Of a stretch of DNA of 64,000 nt, positions 1-8,682 are shown piece after piece (the stretch's first letter is position 1; every line of letters starts with the position of its first letter). The DNA is taken from NCBI RefSeq assembly GCF_008364825.1, contig NZ_VTTO01000007.1, positions 124,001-188,000 on the forward strand, written 5' to 3'. Source of the stretch: Azospirillum sp. B21. GTDB taxonomy: Bacteria; Pseudomonadota; Alphaproteobacteria; Azospirillales; Azospirillaceae. The notes below the pieces were generated by a model. The model saw only the letters and a program-made list of their open reading frames with translations, searched no databases and had not been told where the DNA came from. The translations under genes were made by a program, and so were the position numbers.

Positions 1-1
1 G

Positions 2-97
2 GTGGCCAACGCCTGCACCCAGATCAAGGACAAGCTGGACGCCGACAGCACCCGCGCCCTGATCCGCATCGCCATCGCCCATGGGCTGGCCGGCTGA
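2..97 (+). CDS. LuxR-type regulator, C-terminal fragment (5' end outside window)
   Basis: The last 31 codons of a gene whose beginning lies before the window. The residues include V-A-N-A-C-T-Q-I-K and A-L-I-R-I-A-I-A-H-G-L, which match the recognition helix and final helix of GerE/LuxR-type helix-turn-helix domains as found at the end of NarL-family response regulators (typically TVANHxxxIxxKLG...ELVRIALxHGL). It is therefore probably a DNA-binding response regulator or LuxR solo. Nothing can be said of its signal domain. The gene converges on the nor operon, with a short hairpin over its stop codon. Confidence 0.6.
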   Translation: MANACTQIKDKLDADSTRALIRIAIAHGLAG

Positions 98-108
98 GCC
101 CGCCGGCC
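88..108. terminator. Hairpin between convergent genes
   Basis: GGCCGGC and GCCGGCC form a perfect 7-bp stem around a 7-nt loop that contains the stop codon of the LuxR-type gene. It lies between two convergent genes, as expected for a shared terminator, but there is no clear T-run. Confidence 0.35.
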
Positions 109-128
109 GGGACAGTCAGCTACCCATT

Positions 129-803
129 TCAGCGCGCCTTGGCCGGGTCGCCGTACTGGATGGCCTGCCCCTCGGCCGGGGCGCTGATCCCGAACCGTCC
201 GGCCATCTGCCGCAGGGCGTCGCGGTTCTTCTGGATCGACACCAGATTGGTGATGGCGAAGGTGGCAAGCTCCCGGTCGGGCGTGTGCGACGCTTCGGTC
301 TGGTACAGGTCGACGAGGCGGTCGTGGATGCGCAGCTGCGCCTCCAGATAGCCTTTGGCGAATCCCTCCCCGCTTGCCGCCGACAGGGATTTCGCCGCCT
401 CCTGCGCCACCCCTTCTTGCGTGTTCGCCGGATTGGTCACCGCCCCTGCCGCCCCGAACTGGTCGGCGCGCTGCGGCTTGACCTGATCGGCCGGCGGCAG
501 GGTGCGGGCGGAGGACAGGCGCATCAGCCCGTCGTCGAGCTTCGCGTGGGTTTCCGCGATCTCCCTGGCCATGGCCTTGAATGCGTCGTCCGGCCCCTTC
601 TCGGCGGCGAGCCGCCCGAGTTCCGCCTGCCCCTGGCTTGCCGCCGCGGCTTGCCTGAAGAACAGCGCATCTTCGAGCGGCAGCGATTGCCCCGGCTGCG
701 GCGGCAGGCGCGGCGTCGGGTCCGGCCGTAGGTTGGCCTGTGCCCAGGACGAGCCGGACACCAGGATGGTTCCGAGAATGGCGGCGCGGAGGATCCTAAG
801 CAT
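129..803 (-). CDS. DUF4142 secreted protein, last gene of the nor operon
   Basis: A 224-residue protein with an N-terminal signal peptide (MLRILRAAILGTILVSG, cleavage near W-A-Q-A) and a DUF4142-type, ferritin-like helical domain over about residues 45-200. Recognisable elements are A-A-A-S-Q-G-Q-A-E-L-G-R-L-A-A-E-K and M-A-R-E-I-A-E-T-H-A-K-L. The start at 803 is chosen over an in-frame start at 827 because an AGGAG ribosome-binding site sits 7 nt before it. It begins 25 bases after norD ends and is probably co-transcribed. DUF4142 proteins are periplasmic or membrane-attached and lack an agreed biochemical role. A link to NO reduction here is only positional. Confidence 0.75.
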   Translation of the reverse strand: MLRILRAAILGTILVSGSSWAQANLRPDPTPRLPPQPGQSLPLEDALFFRQAAAASQGQAELGRLAAEKGPDDAFKAMAREIAETHAKLDDGLMRLSSARTLPPADQVKPQRADQFGAAGAVTNPANTQEGVAQEAAKSLSAASGEGFAKGYLEAQLRIHDRLVDLYQTEASHTPDRELATFAITNLVSIQKNRDALRQMAGRFGISAPAEGQAIQYGDPAKAR

Positions 804-827
804 GATGGCTCCTGTTCCCGTGAACAC

Positions 828-2753
828 TCAGCAGGTCAATTGGCGATAGATGGCCGGCAACGCCGCCGGCAGGCGCGCGACATGGGGGAAGATGGCGTAG
901 GCGCCGGTGCCGAAGATGTAGGGGAGATAGTCCCGCCCCTGCTCGTCCACCGTGATGCCGAACAGCCGCAAGCCGGCGCGGCGCGCCTCCTGCACCGCCA
1001 CGCGGGTGTCCTCGATGGCATGGCGCCCCTCGTAATGGTCGGTATCGTTCGGCTTGCCGTCGGTCAGCACCAGCAGCAGCCGGTGCGTGTGCGGGCGGTC
1101 CTTCAGGCGGAAAGTGGCGTGGCGCAGGGCGGCCCCCATCCGGGTATAGCTGCCGGGCTTGAGCGCCTGTATGCGACGCATGACGCGGGCGTCCAGCCGC
1201 TCCTCGAAATCCTTCACCGTGCGCACGTCCACGCGCTGCCGGCGATGCGAGGTGAAGGTGAGGATGGCGTGCTCGTCGCCGCAGGCGGCCAGCCCGTGCG
1301 TCAGCGCCAGCAGCGCCTCCTTCTCGACGTCAAGCACGCGCCGCTCCTCGACATAGCTGTCGGTGGACAGGGAGACGTCGACCAGCACGCAGACCGACAG
1401 GTCGCGGGCGACGGTGCGCACCGCGCTGTAGACCCGTTCCGAGCCGTATCCGCCCGCCCGCCGGTCGGCGACGGAGCGCACCAGCGCCGAAAGGTCCAGA
1501 TCGTCGCCATCGGGCTGGCCGGTCATCAGTTGGCGGCGCGGCCGCATGGCCTCGAACTGGCGGCGCACCAGACGGATGCGGCGGATCGCATCATCGTCGG
1601 GACGCCAGTCCTCGCCTTCCAGCGCGGCGGGTTCGGCGATCACGCGGCAATGGTCGGGAAGATAGCGCCGCCGCTTCCAGTCCCATTCGGGATAGGTGAT
1701 CTCGGCGCGGAGCGACGCCGCATCGACCTCCTCGGCGGCAAGGTCGAGGTCCAGCTTCAGCTTGGTCGAGGCCTTGCGCTCGTGCTGGCCGACCGCGATC
1801 TCGTCCATGTCCTCGGCCGCTTTGCGGGCGTTTTCCTCGTCGTCGTCCTCGACCTTGCGGTTGAGGTTGACCATCTCCGCCAGCCCCAGGATCTTCTCGA
1901 AGCGGTTCAGCATCAGCGGGTCGTCGCGCCGGGTCTGGTCGGTGTCGCGGCGCTTGGCCTTGCGGCGCTTGCCGTCCCCTTCCGCGCCGCCGCCGCCCTC
2001 CTCGTCCCCGTCCGCCGCCACGCCCGCTCCGACGGCGTCCGCCACCTCGCCCCACAGCGGCACGGGCAGGAACGGCCGATAGCCGGGATCCGCCTCGAAC
2101 CCGTCGAGCGGCATTGCCCCATCGCTCACTGCGGCGAGCATGGCGGCAAACCTGGCATCGGCAGGCTGCAGTTCCGCGCCGAGAAGAGCGAGGACCACGT
2201 TTTCCACCGCGGCCTCCTGCGCAGGCAGACGCCGCCGCGGCCTTGCGGCGCGCATCGCCCGGCAAAGCTGGTCATGCAGGACCCGCAGTCCCGGCCATGC
2301 CACCAGCGCACGGTCGGTCGCCACCCTGGCCGCGCGCAGGCGGGCCAGATCGGCCTGCAGCAGATCGGCGGGAAGCATCGGCGGCGGCTCGGCATGGACG
2401 AAGAAGGCGGCGAGCCACTCGTAGAGCCCGGCATTGTCCTCGCGCGCCGGAAAGACGTCGAGGCGGTCGGGAAGCTGGAGGGTGGCGCCGTCATAGCGGG
2501 CGCGGTCAAGCTTTTCGGTTCCCAGGCCGAGCCGCTGCTTCAGCCCCAGCCGGTGGCCGGAGGACTCCGCGGCGGTCGCCGCGATGCGGACGGCGCCCGG
2601 CCCGCCCAGTGCCCGGAACAGCACGCCCAGCCGCATCCTCATGTCGTCCAGGCCGACCGCCGCCTCCGGATGGCGCGGGTACGAGACGGCATTGCCGACA
2701 AGGCGGTGCCACAATGCGCCGACGAACTCCTCCGGTTCCCAGATGGACGCCAT
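828..2753 (-). CDS. norD: Nitric oxide reductase activation protein NorD
   Basis: A 641-residue cytosolic protein with a C-terminal von Willebrand factor A domain. The metal-binding (MIDAS) motif D-V-S-L-S is visible near residue 458, followed by V-L-T-D-G-K-P-N-D. The central part is acidic and basic low-complexity sequence, as usual in NorD. NorD works with the AAA+ ATPase NorQ in maturation of NorCB, probably in cofactor insertion (known for the family). It starts only 4 bases after norQ ends, so the two are translationally close. Length is normal for NorD. Confidence 0.93.
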   Translation of the reverse strand: MASIWEPEEFVGALWHRLVGNAVSYPRHPEAAVGLDDMRMRLGVLFRALGGPGAVRIAATAAESSGHRLGLKQRLGLGTEKLDRARYDGATLQLPDRLDVFPAREDNAGLYEWLAAFFVHAEPPPMLPADLLQADLARLRAARVATDRALVAWPGLRVLHDQLCRAMRAARPRRRLPAQEAAVENVVLALLGAELQPADARFAAMLAAVSDGAMPLDGFEADPGYRPFLPVPLWGEVADAVGAGVAADGDEEGGGGAEGDGKRRKAKRRDTDQTRRDDPLMLNRFEKILGLAEMVNLNRKVEDDDEENARKAAEDMDEIAVGQHERKASTKLKLDLDLAAEEVDAASLRAEITYPEWDWKRRRYLPDHCRVIAEPAALEGEDWRPDDDAIRRIRLVRRQFEAMRPRRQLMTGQPDGDDLDLSALVRSVADRRAGGYGSERVYSAVRTVARDLSVCVLVDVSLSTDSYVEERRVLDVEKEALLALTHGLAACGDEHAILTFTSHRRQRVDVRTVKDFEERLDARVMRRIQALKPGSYTRMGAALRHATFRLKDRPHTHRLLLVLTDGKPNDTDHYEGRHAIEDTRVAVQEARRAGLRLFGITVDEQGRDYLPYIFGTGAYAIFPHVARLPAALPAIYRQLTC

Positions 2754-2757
2754 GCGA

Positions 2758-3573
2758 TCACCCCAGCGTGAGTTCGGCGACCCGCAGCAGCGCCTTCTTG
2801 ACGTCCGGGTCGTCGGTGAGCGGCTCGATCATCGAGGCCAGCACCGCCTCGTCCCGCGCCATGCCGTCCCGGATCAGGCTGGCGCAATAGACCAGCAGCC
2901 GTGTTGAGACGCCTTCCTCCAGATCCTGTCCCTTCAGTGCGCGCAGGGCGTTGCCCAGCCGGACCAGCGGCGCCACCCGGTCGGCGGCAAGCCCGCTCTC
3001 GCGGGCGACGATGGCGATCTCCGCCTCCGGAGCCGGAAAGCCGAACTCGATGGCGATGAAGCGCTGCCGGGTGCTGGGCTTCAGCGACTTCAGGATGTTC
3101 TGGTAGCCGGGGTTGTAGGACACGACCAGCATGAAGTCGGGCGGGGCCTCAAGCAGTTCGCCGGTGCGTTCCAGCGGCAGCAGGCGGCGGTCGTCGGTCA
3201 GCGGGTGCAGGACCACGGTCACGTCCTTGCGCGCCTCCACCACCTCGTCGAGATAGCAGATGGCGCCCTCACGCACTGCGCGGGTCAGCGGCCCGTCGGT
3301 CCAGACGGTGTCGCCGCCCTTCAGCAGATAGCGGCCAGTCAAGTCGGCGGCGGTCAAATCGTCGTGGCAGGACACGGTGTGGAGCGGACGCCCCAGCCGC
3401 GCCGCCATGTACGCAACGAAGCGCGTCTTGCCGCAGCCGGTCGGTCCCTTCAGCAGAAGCGGCAGCCGGTTGCGGTGGGCATGCTCGAACAGCGCCACCT
3501 CGTTGCCGGTCGGGGCGTAGAAGGGGATGGCGGACCCCGCCATCCCGTCCGTGGATACTTCCCCGCCCATCAT
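2758..3573 (-). CDS. norQ: AAA+ ATPase NorQ, nitric oxide reductase maturation
   Basis: A 271-residue MoxR-class AAA+ ATPase. Walker A G-P-T-G-C-G-K-T is at about residues 43-50 and Walker B I-C-Y-L-D-E at 105-110. A much longer open frame extends upstream, but it overlaps norB antiparallel to no signal and is spurious. The real start is the ATG at 3573, whose ATGA overlaps the norB stop codon; a second in-frame ATG follows at once. With NorD it forms the chaperone pair that activates the NorCB reductase. Confidence 0.93.
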   Translation of the reverse strand: MMGGEVSTDGMAGSAIPFYAPTGNEVALFEHAHRNRLPLLLKGPTGCGKTRFVAYMAARLGRPLHTVSCHDDLTAADLTGRYLLKGGDTVWTDGPLTRAVREGAICYLDEVVEARKDVTVVLHPLTDDRRLLPLERTGELLEAPPDFMLVVSYNPGYQNILKSLKPSTRQRFIAIEFGFPAPEAEIAIVARESGLAADRVAPLVRLGNALRALKGQDLEEGVSTRLLVYCASLIRDGMARDEAVLASMIEPLTDDPDVKKALLRVAELTLG

Positions 3574-4919
3574 TCCGCCGGTGCGACGCTGGGCCGGCTG
3601 CGCGCGGGCAACTGCTCGCGGGCCGGTCCGAAGACGGAGTAGACGAACAGCAGGACCGACAGCACCACGAAGACGCCGGACCCGAGGCGCATCCAGTAGA
3701 ACAGGGCCAGCTGCTCCTGCACCTCCATGTAGGTCATGCCCAGCACGCGCTGCAGATGGATCTGCACGACGCCGCCGAAGGTCAGGGTGAAGGTCATGAA
3801 GGCCATGGCCGAGGTCATGATCCAGAAGCTCCACATGTTGAGCACCTGGTTGTAGGGCGCACGGCCGCGCAAACCCGGCATGGCGTAGGTGATGATGGCG
3901 AGGTTCAGCATCACATAGGCCCCGAAGAAGGCGAGGTGCCCGTGCGCCGCGGTGACCTGGGTGCCGTGGCTGTAGTAGTTCACGAAGGACAGCGTGTGCA
4001 GGAACCCCCACACGCCCGCGCCGAAGAAGGCGAAGACCGGCGTGCCGAGCGTCCACAGGAAGGCCGCCCTGTTCGGGTGGTCGCGCCGCCCCTTCCAGGC
4101 CATGGTGAAGGCGAACAGGACCATGACGAAGAAGGGCGCCACCTCCAGCGTGGAGAACAGCGAACCGATCCACTGCCAATAACCCGGCGCGCCGATCCAG
4201 TAGTAATGGTGCCCGGTGCCGAGCAGGCCGGAGAACAGGGCGAGGCCGACGATGGCGTAGAGCCACTTCTCCACCACCTCGCGATCGACGCCGGTCATCT
4301 TGATGACCAGGAAGGCCAGGATCGACGCCATCACCAATTCCCACACGCCCTCCACCCACAGATGGACGACGTACCACCAGTACATCTTGTCCAGCGCCAG
4401 GTTGGCCGGGTTGTAGAAGGCGAACAGGAAGAAGATGGCGACACCCCACAGCCCCAACAGCAGGACGTTGGTGATCGCCGTCTTACGCCCCCGGAGCACG
4501 GTCAGCGAGACGTTGTAGAGGAAGATCAGCGCCGCGATGACGATGCCGACCTTCACCCACAGCGGCTGTTCCAGGAACTCGCGTCCTTCGTGGATGCCCA
4601 TGGTGTAGCCGACGACCGCGGCAAGCGCGCCGACCATCAGGATCGCCAGCTGGACATAGGCCAGCATCGGGCTCTCGATGTCGCGCTCCGCCTCCTCCGG
4701 GATCAGATAATAAGCCGAGCCGAAGAAGCCGAGCAGCAGCCACACGATCAGCGCGTTGGTGTGGATCATGCGCAGGATGTTGAAGGGCAGCGTCTCGGAC
4801 AGGAAGTTGGGCAGCACATAGACGGTGCCGGCCAGCGTGCCGACCAGCACCTGGACGACGAACAGGACCATCGCGCAGACGAAGTACCAATAGGCGATGC
4901 GCTGGGTTTCGTATTTCAT
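3570..4919 (-). CDS. norB: Nitric oxide reductase subunit B (cytochrome b)
   Basis: A 449-residue, 12-helix integral membrane protein of the haem-copper oxidase superfamily. It is the catalytic subunit that reduces 2 NO to N2O at a haem b3/FeB centre. His53 (M-I-H-T-N) fits a haem b ligand. H186 and E190/E194 in V-V-H-L-W-V-E-G-V-W-E-L and the pair H237-H238 fit the FeB site. The later segment A-A-H-G-H-L-A-F-F-G fits the remaining haem ligands. The length indicates a cNOR-type enzyme paired with NorC, not the longer quinol-dependent qNOR. It follows norC by 16 bases. Confidence 0.96.
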   Translation of the reverse strand: MKYETQRIAYWYFVCAMVLFVVQVLVGTLAGTVYVLPNFLSETLPFNILRMIHTNALIVWLLLGFFGSAYYLIPEEAERDIESPMLAYVQLAILMVGALAAVVGYTMGIHEGREFLEQPLWVKVGIVIAALIFLYNVSLTVLRGRKTAITNVLLLGLWGVAIFFLFAFYNPANLALDKMYWWYVVHLWVEGVWELVMASILAFLVIKMTGVDREVVEKWLYAIVGLALFSGLLGTGHHYYWIGAPGYWQWIGSLFSTLEVAPFFVMVLFAFTMAWKGRRDHPNRAAFLWTLGTPVFAFFGAGVWGFLHTLSFVNYYSHGTQVTAAHGHLAFFGAYVMLNLAIITYAMPGLRGRAPYNQVLNMWSFWIMTSAMAFMTFTLTFGGVVQIHLQRVLGMTYMEVQEQLALFYWMRLGSGVFVVLSVLLFVYSVFGPAREQLPARSRPSVAPAE

Positions 4920-4935
4920 GCCGCGATCCTCCCCT

Positions 4936-5388
4936 TCAGCCCGCGTCGTTCGGCGGCCAGCCTTGCGTGTCGATGCGGCTGGTCCATTCGAGGAAATCGA
5001 CGAGGTCGTTGAGTTCCTGGTCGGTGAGATTGAACTGCGGCATCTGCCGGCGCCCCTCGACCCCGCTGGGCTGCGACTGCATCCAGGCGATCAGCGCAGC
5101 GCGCGCGCTCTCGGCGTCGTCGCGCCCGCCATAGCGGACCCAGACATTGCCGAGCTCCGGCGCGAAATAGGCGCCCTCGCCGAGAATCGAATGGCAGTTG
5201 ATGCAGGCGTTCTTTTCCCAGACGTGCTTGCCGCGGGCCACGCTGTCGGACAGCGTCGCCTCGTCCGTGCTGGACGTGCGTATGTAGTAGTGGCTGTGGA
5301 TCGTCAGGGCGACGAAGGTGACCAGGAAGAAGAGCGATCCGCCATAGAAGATGTTGCGGGCCGCTGATTTCGTGAACCGCTCGGCCAT
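4936..5388 (-). CDS. norC: Nitric oxide reductase subunit C (cytochrome c)
   Basis: A 150-residue membrane-anchored cytochrome c that feeds electrons to NorB. A single N-terminal membrane helix (about residues 13-30) is followed by a haem c motif C-I-N-C-H (C62, C65, H66). A later R-R-Q-M-P-Q-F supplies the likely axial methionine. The open frame extends further upstream, but the ATG at 5388 has a strong GGGGGAGGTG ribosome-binding site directly before it and gives the usual NorC length. First gene of the norCBQD operon. Confidence 0.96.
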   Translation of the reverse strand: MAERFTKSAARNIFYGGSLFFLVTFVALTIHSHYYIRTSSTDEATLSDSVARGKHVWEKNACINCHSILGEGAYFAPELGNVWVRYGGRDDAESARAALIAWMQSQPSGVEGRRQMPQFNLTDQELNDLVDFLEWTSRIDTQGWPPNDAG

Positions 5389-5891
5389 CACCTCCCCCTC
5401 GTTGTCGTTTCGCGACAGGATTGCCAATCCACCTCTAATGAAACCTGCGATGGTTCGCAGGGCTATGGCGCAAAAGGAGAGAGTGGGTGAATTGAACTCG
5501 CGGAGTAACTTTCTGCCCTCCGGAGTGGGTCCAAATGGGCTGGCGGTGATTACCCAATATCGCGCCATGTTGGCAAAAAGAGAATAAGCACCACCTTCGA
5601 ACAGACATTCCGGCTCGACTGTATGACCAATTGCATGGACCGGAGGTCATGGCGGTTCAACAATGGGATTCGACCGGTTCAGCCGCACCAAATACCGCAG
5701 CGCACTGGTGAACGACTCGATAGTCCTGCTTGCCCTCACCTACGCGGGACAGGACGGAACCCGGCCCGGCATGCCCAACCGATTGTCGCCACCCCGGATA
5801 TTTCGCCTAACCCCTCGAAGGCTGACAGGTTCACGACAGGTTCGTCTGGTAAATAATCATCAACACGAATGATCGCTCTGGGAGAAACGTC
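5389..5891. promoter_or_regulatory. Intergenic region between norC and the tct locus
   Basis: About 500 bases between divergent units, which must carry the norC promoter. I searched for the TTG-N8-CAA half-site pair typical of FNR/DNR/NnrR activators and found none that is exact. The closest, TTGTCGTTTCGCGA at 5402-5415, lies within an inverted repeat TGTCG-5-CGACA (5403-5417) only 15 bases from the norC start, so it would overlap the ribosome-binding region. A second dyad, ATGACC (5623-5628) / GGTCAT (5645-5650), has a 16-nt spacer. No convincing gene was seen apart from the small frame that begins at 5892. Confidence 0.4.
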
Positions 5892-6083
5892 ATGGCGGAC
5901 CAGCCCGCGCGGCCACCGGAAGAAGACCGCAAACCCGCTTTCCATGGCGCCGCGCACGGCGCCGGCGCCGGCGGATCGATCCTGCTCCCGGACATGCCGT
6001 TTCCGGAGCGGCGGCCCGGACAGCCCGGCGGAGGGACGGCGCAGCCGTCCGGTCCGGATGACCGGCAAAGCAACAAACGATAA
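5892..6083 (+). CDS. Small proline-rich hypothetical protein
   Basis: A 63-codon open frame with ATG preceded by a GGGAG ribosome-binding site 7 nt upstream. The product is rich in Pro, Gly and Ala, hydrophilic, and has no signal peptide or recognisable domain. It lies just upstream of the first tctC gene and could be a leader peptide, a small protein or chance coding. Codon third positions are G/C-rich but so is everything here. Confidence 0.3.
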   Translation: MADQPARPPEEDRKPAFHGAAHGAGAGGSILLPDMPFPERRPGQPGGGTAQPSGPDDRQSNKR

Positions 6084-6120
6084 GTCCAATCGGGGACGGA
6101 ATCAGTCGGGAGGGTTCATC

Positions 6121-7092
6121 TTGAAATTCGGCATTTCCGCCAAGCTGGCATTCGCCGCGGCCCTGGCGATCGGCACGGCATCTTTCACCGCCCCGGCTTC
6201 GGCCGAACTGAAGTCGGTGGAGATCATCGCCCCGGCCAATCCCGGCGGCGGATACGACCAGCATGCCCGCGCGATGCAGCAGGTGATGCAGAACCACAAG
6301 CTGGCGTCCGGCGTCCAGGTGGTCAACATCCCCGGCGCCGGCGGCACCATCGGGCTCAGCCAGTTCGTCACGTCGAAGAAGCGCAATCCCGGCATGATGA
6401 TCAGCGGCCTCGGCATGATCGGCGCCATCCTGATCAACAAGTCGCCGGTGACGCTGGATCAGGTGACGCCGCTGGGCCGCCTGACCGGCGAATACCAGCC
6501 GATCGTCGTCGCGGCGGATTCGCCGATCAAGACGCTCGACGACCTGATCCGGAAGTTCAAGGCCGATCCCGGTTCGGTTTCCTGGGGCGGCTTCGCCGTC
6601 GGCAGCCCCGACCACATCCTCTACGCCCTGATCGTCAAGGCGGCGGGCGGCGATGTCGGCAAGATGAACTACATCGCGGCCGGGGCCGGCGGCGAGATGA
6701 TGGCATCGATCCTGGGCGGCCACATCACCGTCGCCACCGGCGGCTACAACGAGATGGCCTCGCAGCTCCAGGCCGGAAAGCTGCGCGCGCTCGCCATCTC
6801 CGCGCCGCAGCGCGTTCCCGGCATCGACATCCCGACCTTCAAGGAACAGGGCGTCGACGTGGAGCTGGTGAACTGGCGCGCCGTGATGGCGCCGGGGACC
6901 CTGAAGGCGGACGAGCTGAAGGCGATGGACGAGGCCATCGGTGCGATGGTCAAGACCGACGAATGGAAGCAGATCGCCAAGGAGCGCGGCTGGATCGACC
7001 TCTACCTGCCGTCCGACCGCTTCGCCGCCTTCCTCAAGGAGGAACGCGCACGGATCGGAGCCGTGCTGACCGACCTCGGACTCGTCAAGTAA
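6121..7092 (+). CDS. tctC: TctC-family periplasmic binding protein 1
   Basis: A 323-residue Bug/TctC-type solute receptor of a tripartite tricarboxylate transporter (TTT). It has a signal peptide ending at P-A-S-A before E-L-K-S-V-E-I. The P-A-N-P-G-G-G-Y-D loop and [10 protein letters not shown], which bind the ligand carboxylates in this family, are present. Translation most likely starts at TTG 6121, because GGGAGGG stands 7 nt upstream and the resulting length is normal; the open frame upstream has no signal peptide. The closely related second copy follows 38 bases later. Ligand unknown; citrate or another di/tricarboxylate is typical. Confidence 0.88.
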   Translation: MKFGISAKLAFAAALAIGTASFTAPASAELKSVEIIAPANPGGGYDQHARAMQQVMQNHKLASGVQVVNIPGAGGTIGLSQFVTSKKRNPGMMISGLGMIGAILINKSPVTLDQVTPLGRLTGEYQPIVVAADSPIKTLDDLIRKFKADPGSVSWGGFAVGSPDHILYALIVKAAGGDVGKMNYIAAGAGGEMMASILGGHITVATGGYNEMASQLQAGKLRALAISAPQRVPGIDIPTFKEQGVDVELVNWRAVMAPGTLKADELKAMDEAIGAMVKTDEWKQIAKERGWIDLYLPSDRFAAFLKEERARIGAVLTDLGLVK

Positions 7093-7130
7093 CGCGCCTT
7101 TCAACAAGAAGCACCACCAGGAGGAACCCC

Positions 7131-8108
7131 ATGGGCACCCGTCGCGCCACTCTGTTCAAGGGCCTGTTCACCGCCGCCGCCCTGATCGCCGGCACCGTCA
7201 CCGCCACCCCGTCGCTGGCCGAGTTGAAGGGGCTGGAGATCATCGCCCCGGCCAGCCCCGGCGGCGGTTGGGACCAGCATGCGCGCACGCTCCAGCAGGT
7301 CCTGCAGAACCAGAAGCTGGCGTCCGGCGTTCAGGTCGCCAACATCCCCGGCGCCGGCGGCACCATCGGGCTGGCGCAGTTCGTCACCGCCAAGAAGCGC
7401 AATCCCGCCATCCTGGTCGGCGGCCAGATCATGCTGGGCGCCATCGTCACCAACAAGTCGGCGGTCACGCTGGACCAGGTGGCGCCGCTGGCCCGGCTGA
7501 CCGGCGAATACACCGCCATTGTCGTGCCGGCCGACTCACCCATCAAGTCCTTCGGCGACCTGCTGCAGAAGTTCAAGGCCGATCCCGGTTCGGTGTCGTG
7601 GGGCGGCGGATCGGCCGGCGGCAGCGACCAGATCCTCGCCGGCCTGATCGCCAAGGCGGTCGGCGTCGACCCGGCGAAGGTCAACTACGTCGCCACCGCC
7701 GGCGGCGGCGAGCTGCTGGCCTCGGCGCTGGGCGGCCATGTGACGCTGGGCATGGGCGGCTACAACGAGTTCGCACCGCAGTTCCAGGCCGGAAAGCTGC
7801 GCGCCATCGCCGTCTCCGCGCCGCAGCGACTCCCCAACACCGACACCCCGACCCTGAAGGAACAGGGCGTCGACCTGGAATTCGTCAACTGGCGCGGCAT
7901 CTTCGCCCAGGCCAACGCCAAGCCGGCCGAGATAAAGGAGCTTCAGGAGGCGGTGGCCAAGGCGGTCGCCAGCCCCGAATGGCAGGACATCCTGAAGCAG
8001 CGCGGCTGGATCGACCAGTACCAGCCGGCCGACCAGTTCGCCGCCTTCCTGAAGGAAGACCGCGCCCGCATCGAAGGAACGCTGAAGGACATCGGCGTGA
8101 CCAAGTAA
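7131..8108 (+). CDS. tctC: TctC-family periplasmic binding protein 2
   Basis: A 325-residue paralogue of the preceding gene with an ATG start and an AGGAGG ribosome-binding site. The signal peptide ends near S-L-A before E-L-K-G-L-E-I. It keeps P-A-S-P-G-G-G-W-D and [10 protein letters not shown]; relative to copy 1, P-A-N becomes P-A-S and G-Y-D becomes G-W-D in the ligand loop, so the two may bind different substrates. Most TTT operons carry one tctC next to tctBA; here two occur in tandem, which suggests a local duplication followed by divergence. Confidence 0.9.
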   Translation: MGTRRATLFKGLFTAAALIAGTVTATPSLAELKGLEIIAPASPGGGWDQHARTLQQVLQNQKLASGVQVANIPGAGGTIGLAQFVTAKKRNPAILVGGQIMLGAIVTNKSAVTLDQVAPLARLTGEYTAIVVPADSPIKSFGDLLQKFKADPGSVSWGGGSAGGSDQILAGLIAKAVGVDPAKVNYVATAGGGELLASALGGHVTLGMGGYNEFAPQFQAGKLRAIAVSAPQRLPNTDTPTLKEQGVDLEFVNWRGIFAQANAKPAEIKELQEAVAKAVASPEWQDILKQRGWIDQYQPADQFAAFLKEDRARIEGTLKDIGVTK

Positions 8109-8172
8109 CGGCGGCTCCCGCGGGCGTCCCACGGGCGTCCGCCGGCCACTGAATAGAAGCTGGGAGGATGCG

Positions 8173-8655
8173 ATGACCACTGGCCGCAGTTTGCGGATCG
8201 GCGAAGCCTTGCTCGGCGGCGGCCTGTTCGCCCTGGGCGCGCTGATCGCCGTCGAGACCATGCTGACCCCGTCCGCCGGCCGAGGGGTCGTCGGCCCTGC
8301 CCTGTTCCCCTACCTGATCGCGGCCGGCCTGATGCTGGTCGCCCTGTCTCTGCTGCGCGAGGCGTTCGCCGGACACATCGCCCATGACGCCGGGCTGGAG
8401 CTGGACCTGCGGGCGGTGGTGCTGGTCGCGGCCGGGCTGGCCGCCCAGTTCCTGCTGATCGAGTATCTCGGCTGGATTCCGTCGGCCGCCCTGCTGTTCG
8501 TCGCTGTGGCGCGCGCGTTCGGCAACCGCCGCTATCTGCTGAACGCCGTGTTCGGGCTCGTGCTCGCCGGCGGGACCTTCGCGGTCTTCAACTACGGCCT
8601 CGACCTGAACCTGCCGATCGGCACCGTCGGCGAGTGGTTCCTGCCGGCCGAATAA
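8173..8655 (+). CDS. tctB: TTT transporter small membrane subunit TctB
   Basis: A 160-residue protein with four predicted membrane helices, the usual size and topology of TctB. It is the small, poorly conserved partner of TctA in the inner membrane. ATG start with GGGAGG upstream. It sits between tctC and tctA in the standard order. Confidence 0.88.
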   Translation: MTTGRSLRIGEALLGGGLFALGALIAVETMLTPSAGRGVVGPALFPYLIAAGLMLVALSLLREAFAGHIAHDAGLELDLRAVVLVAAGLAAQFLLIEYLGWIPSAALLFVAVARAFGNRRYLLNAVFGLVLAGGTFAVFNYGLDLNLPIGTVGEWFLPAE

Positions 8656-8682
8656 GCGTCCTTTCGGGAAGGAAACGCATCC

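Noticed and set aside
840..2771. A 643-codon plus-strand frame opposite norD
   Set aside because: NorD has clear family motifs on the other strand; this frame has none.
5402..5415. FNR/NnrR box before norC
   Set aside because: TTG-N8-CGA is imperfect and only 15 bases from the start codon, too close for an activator site.
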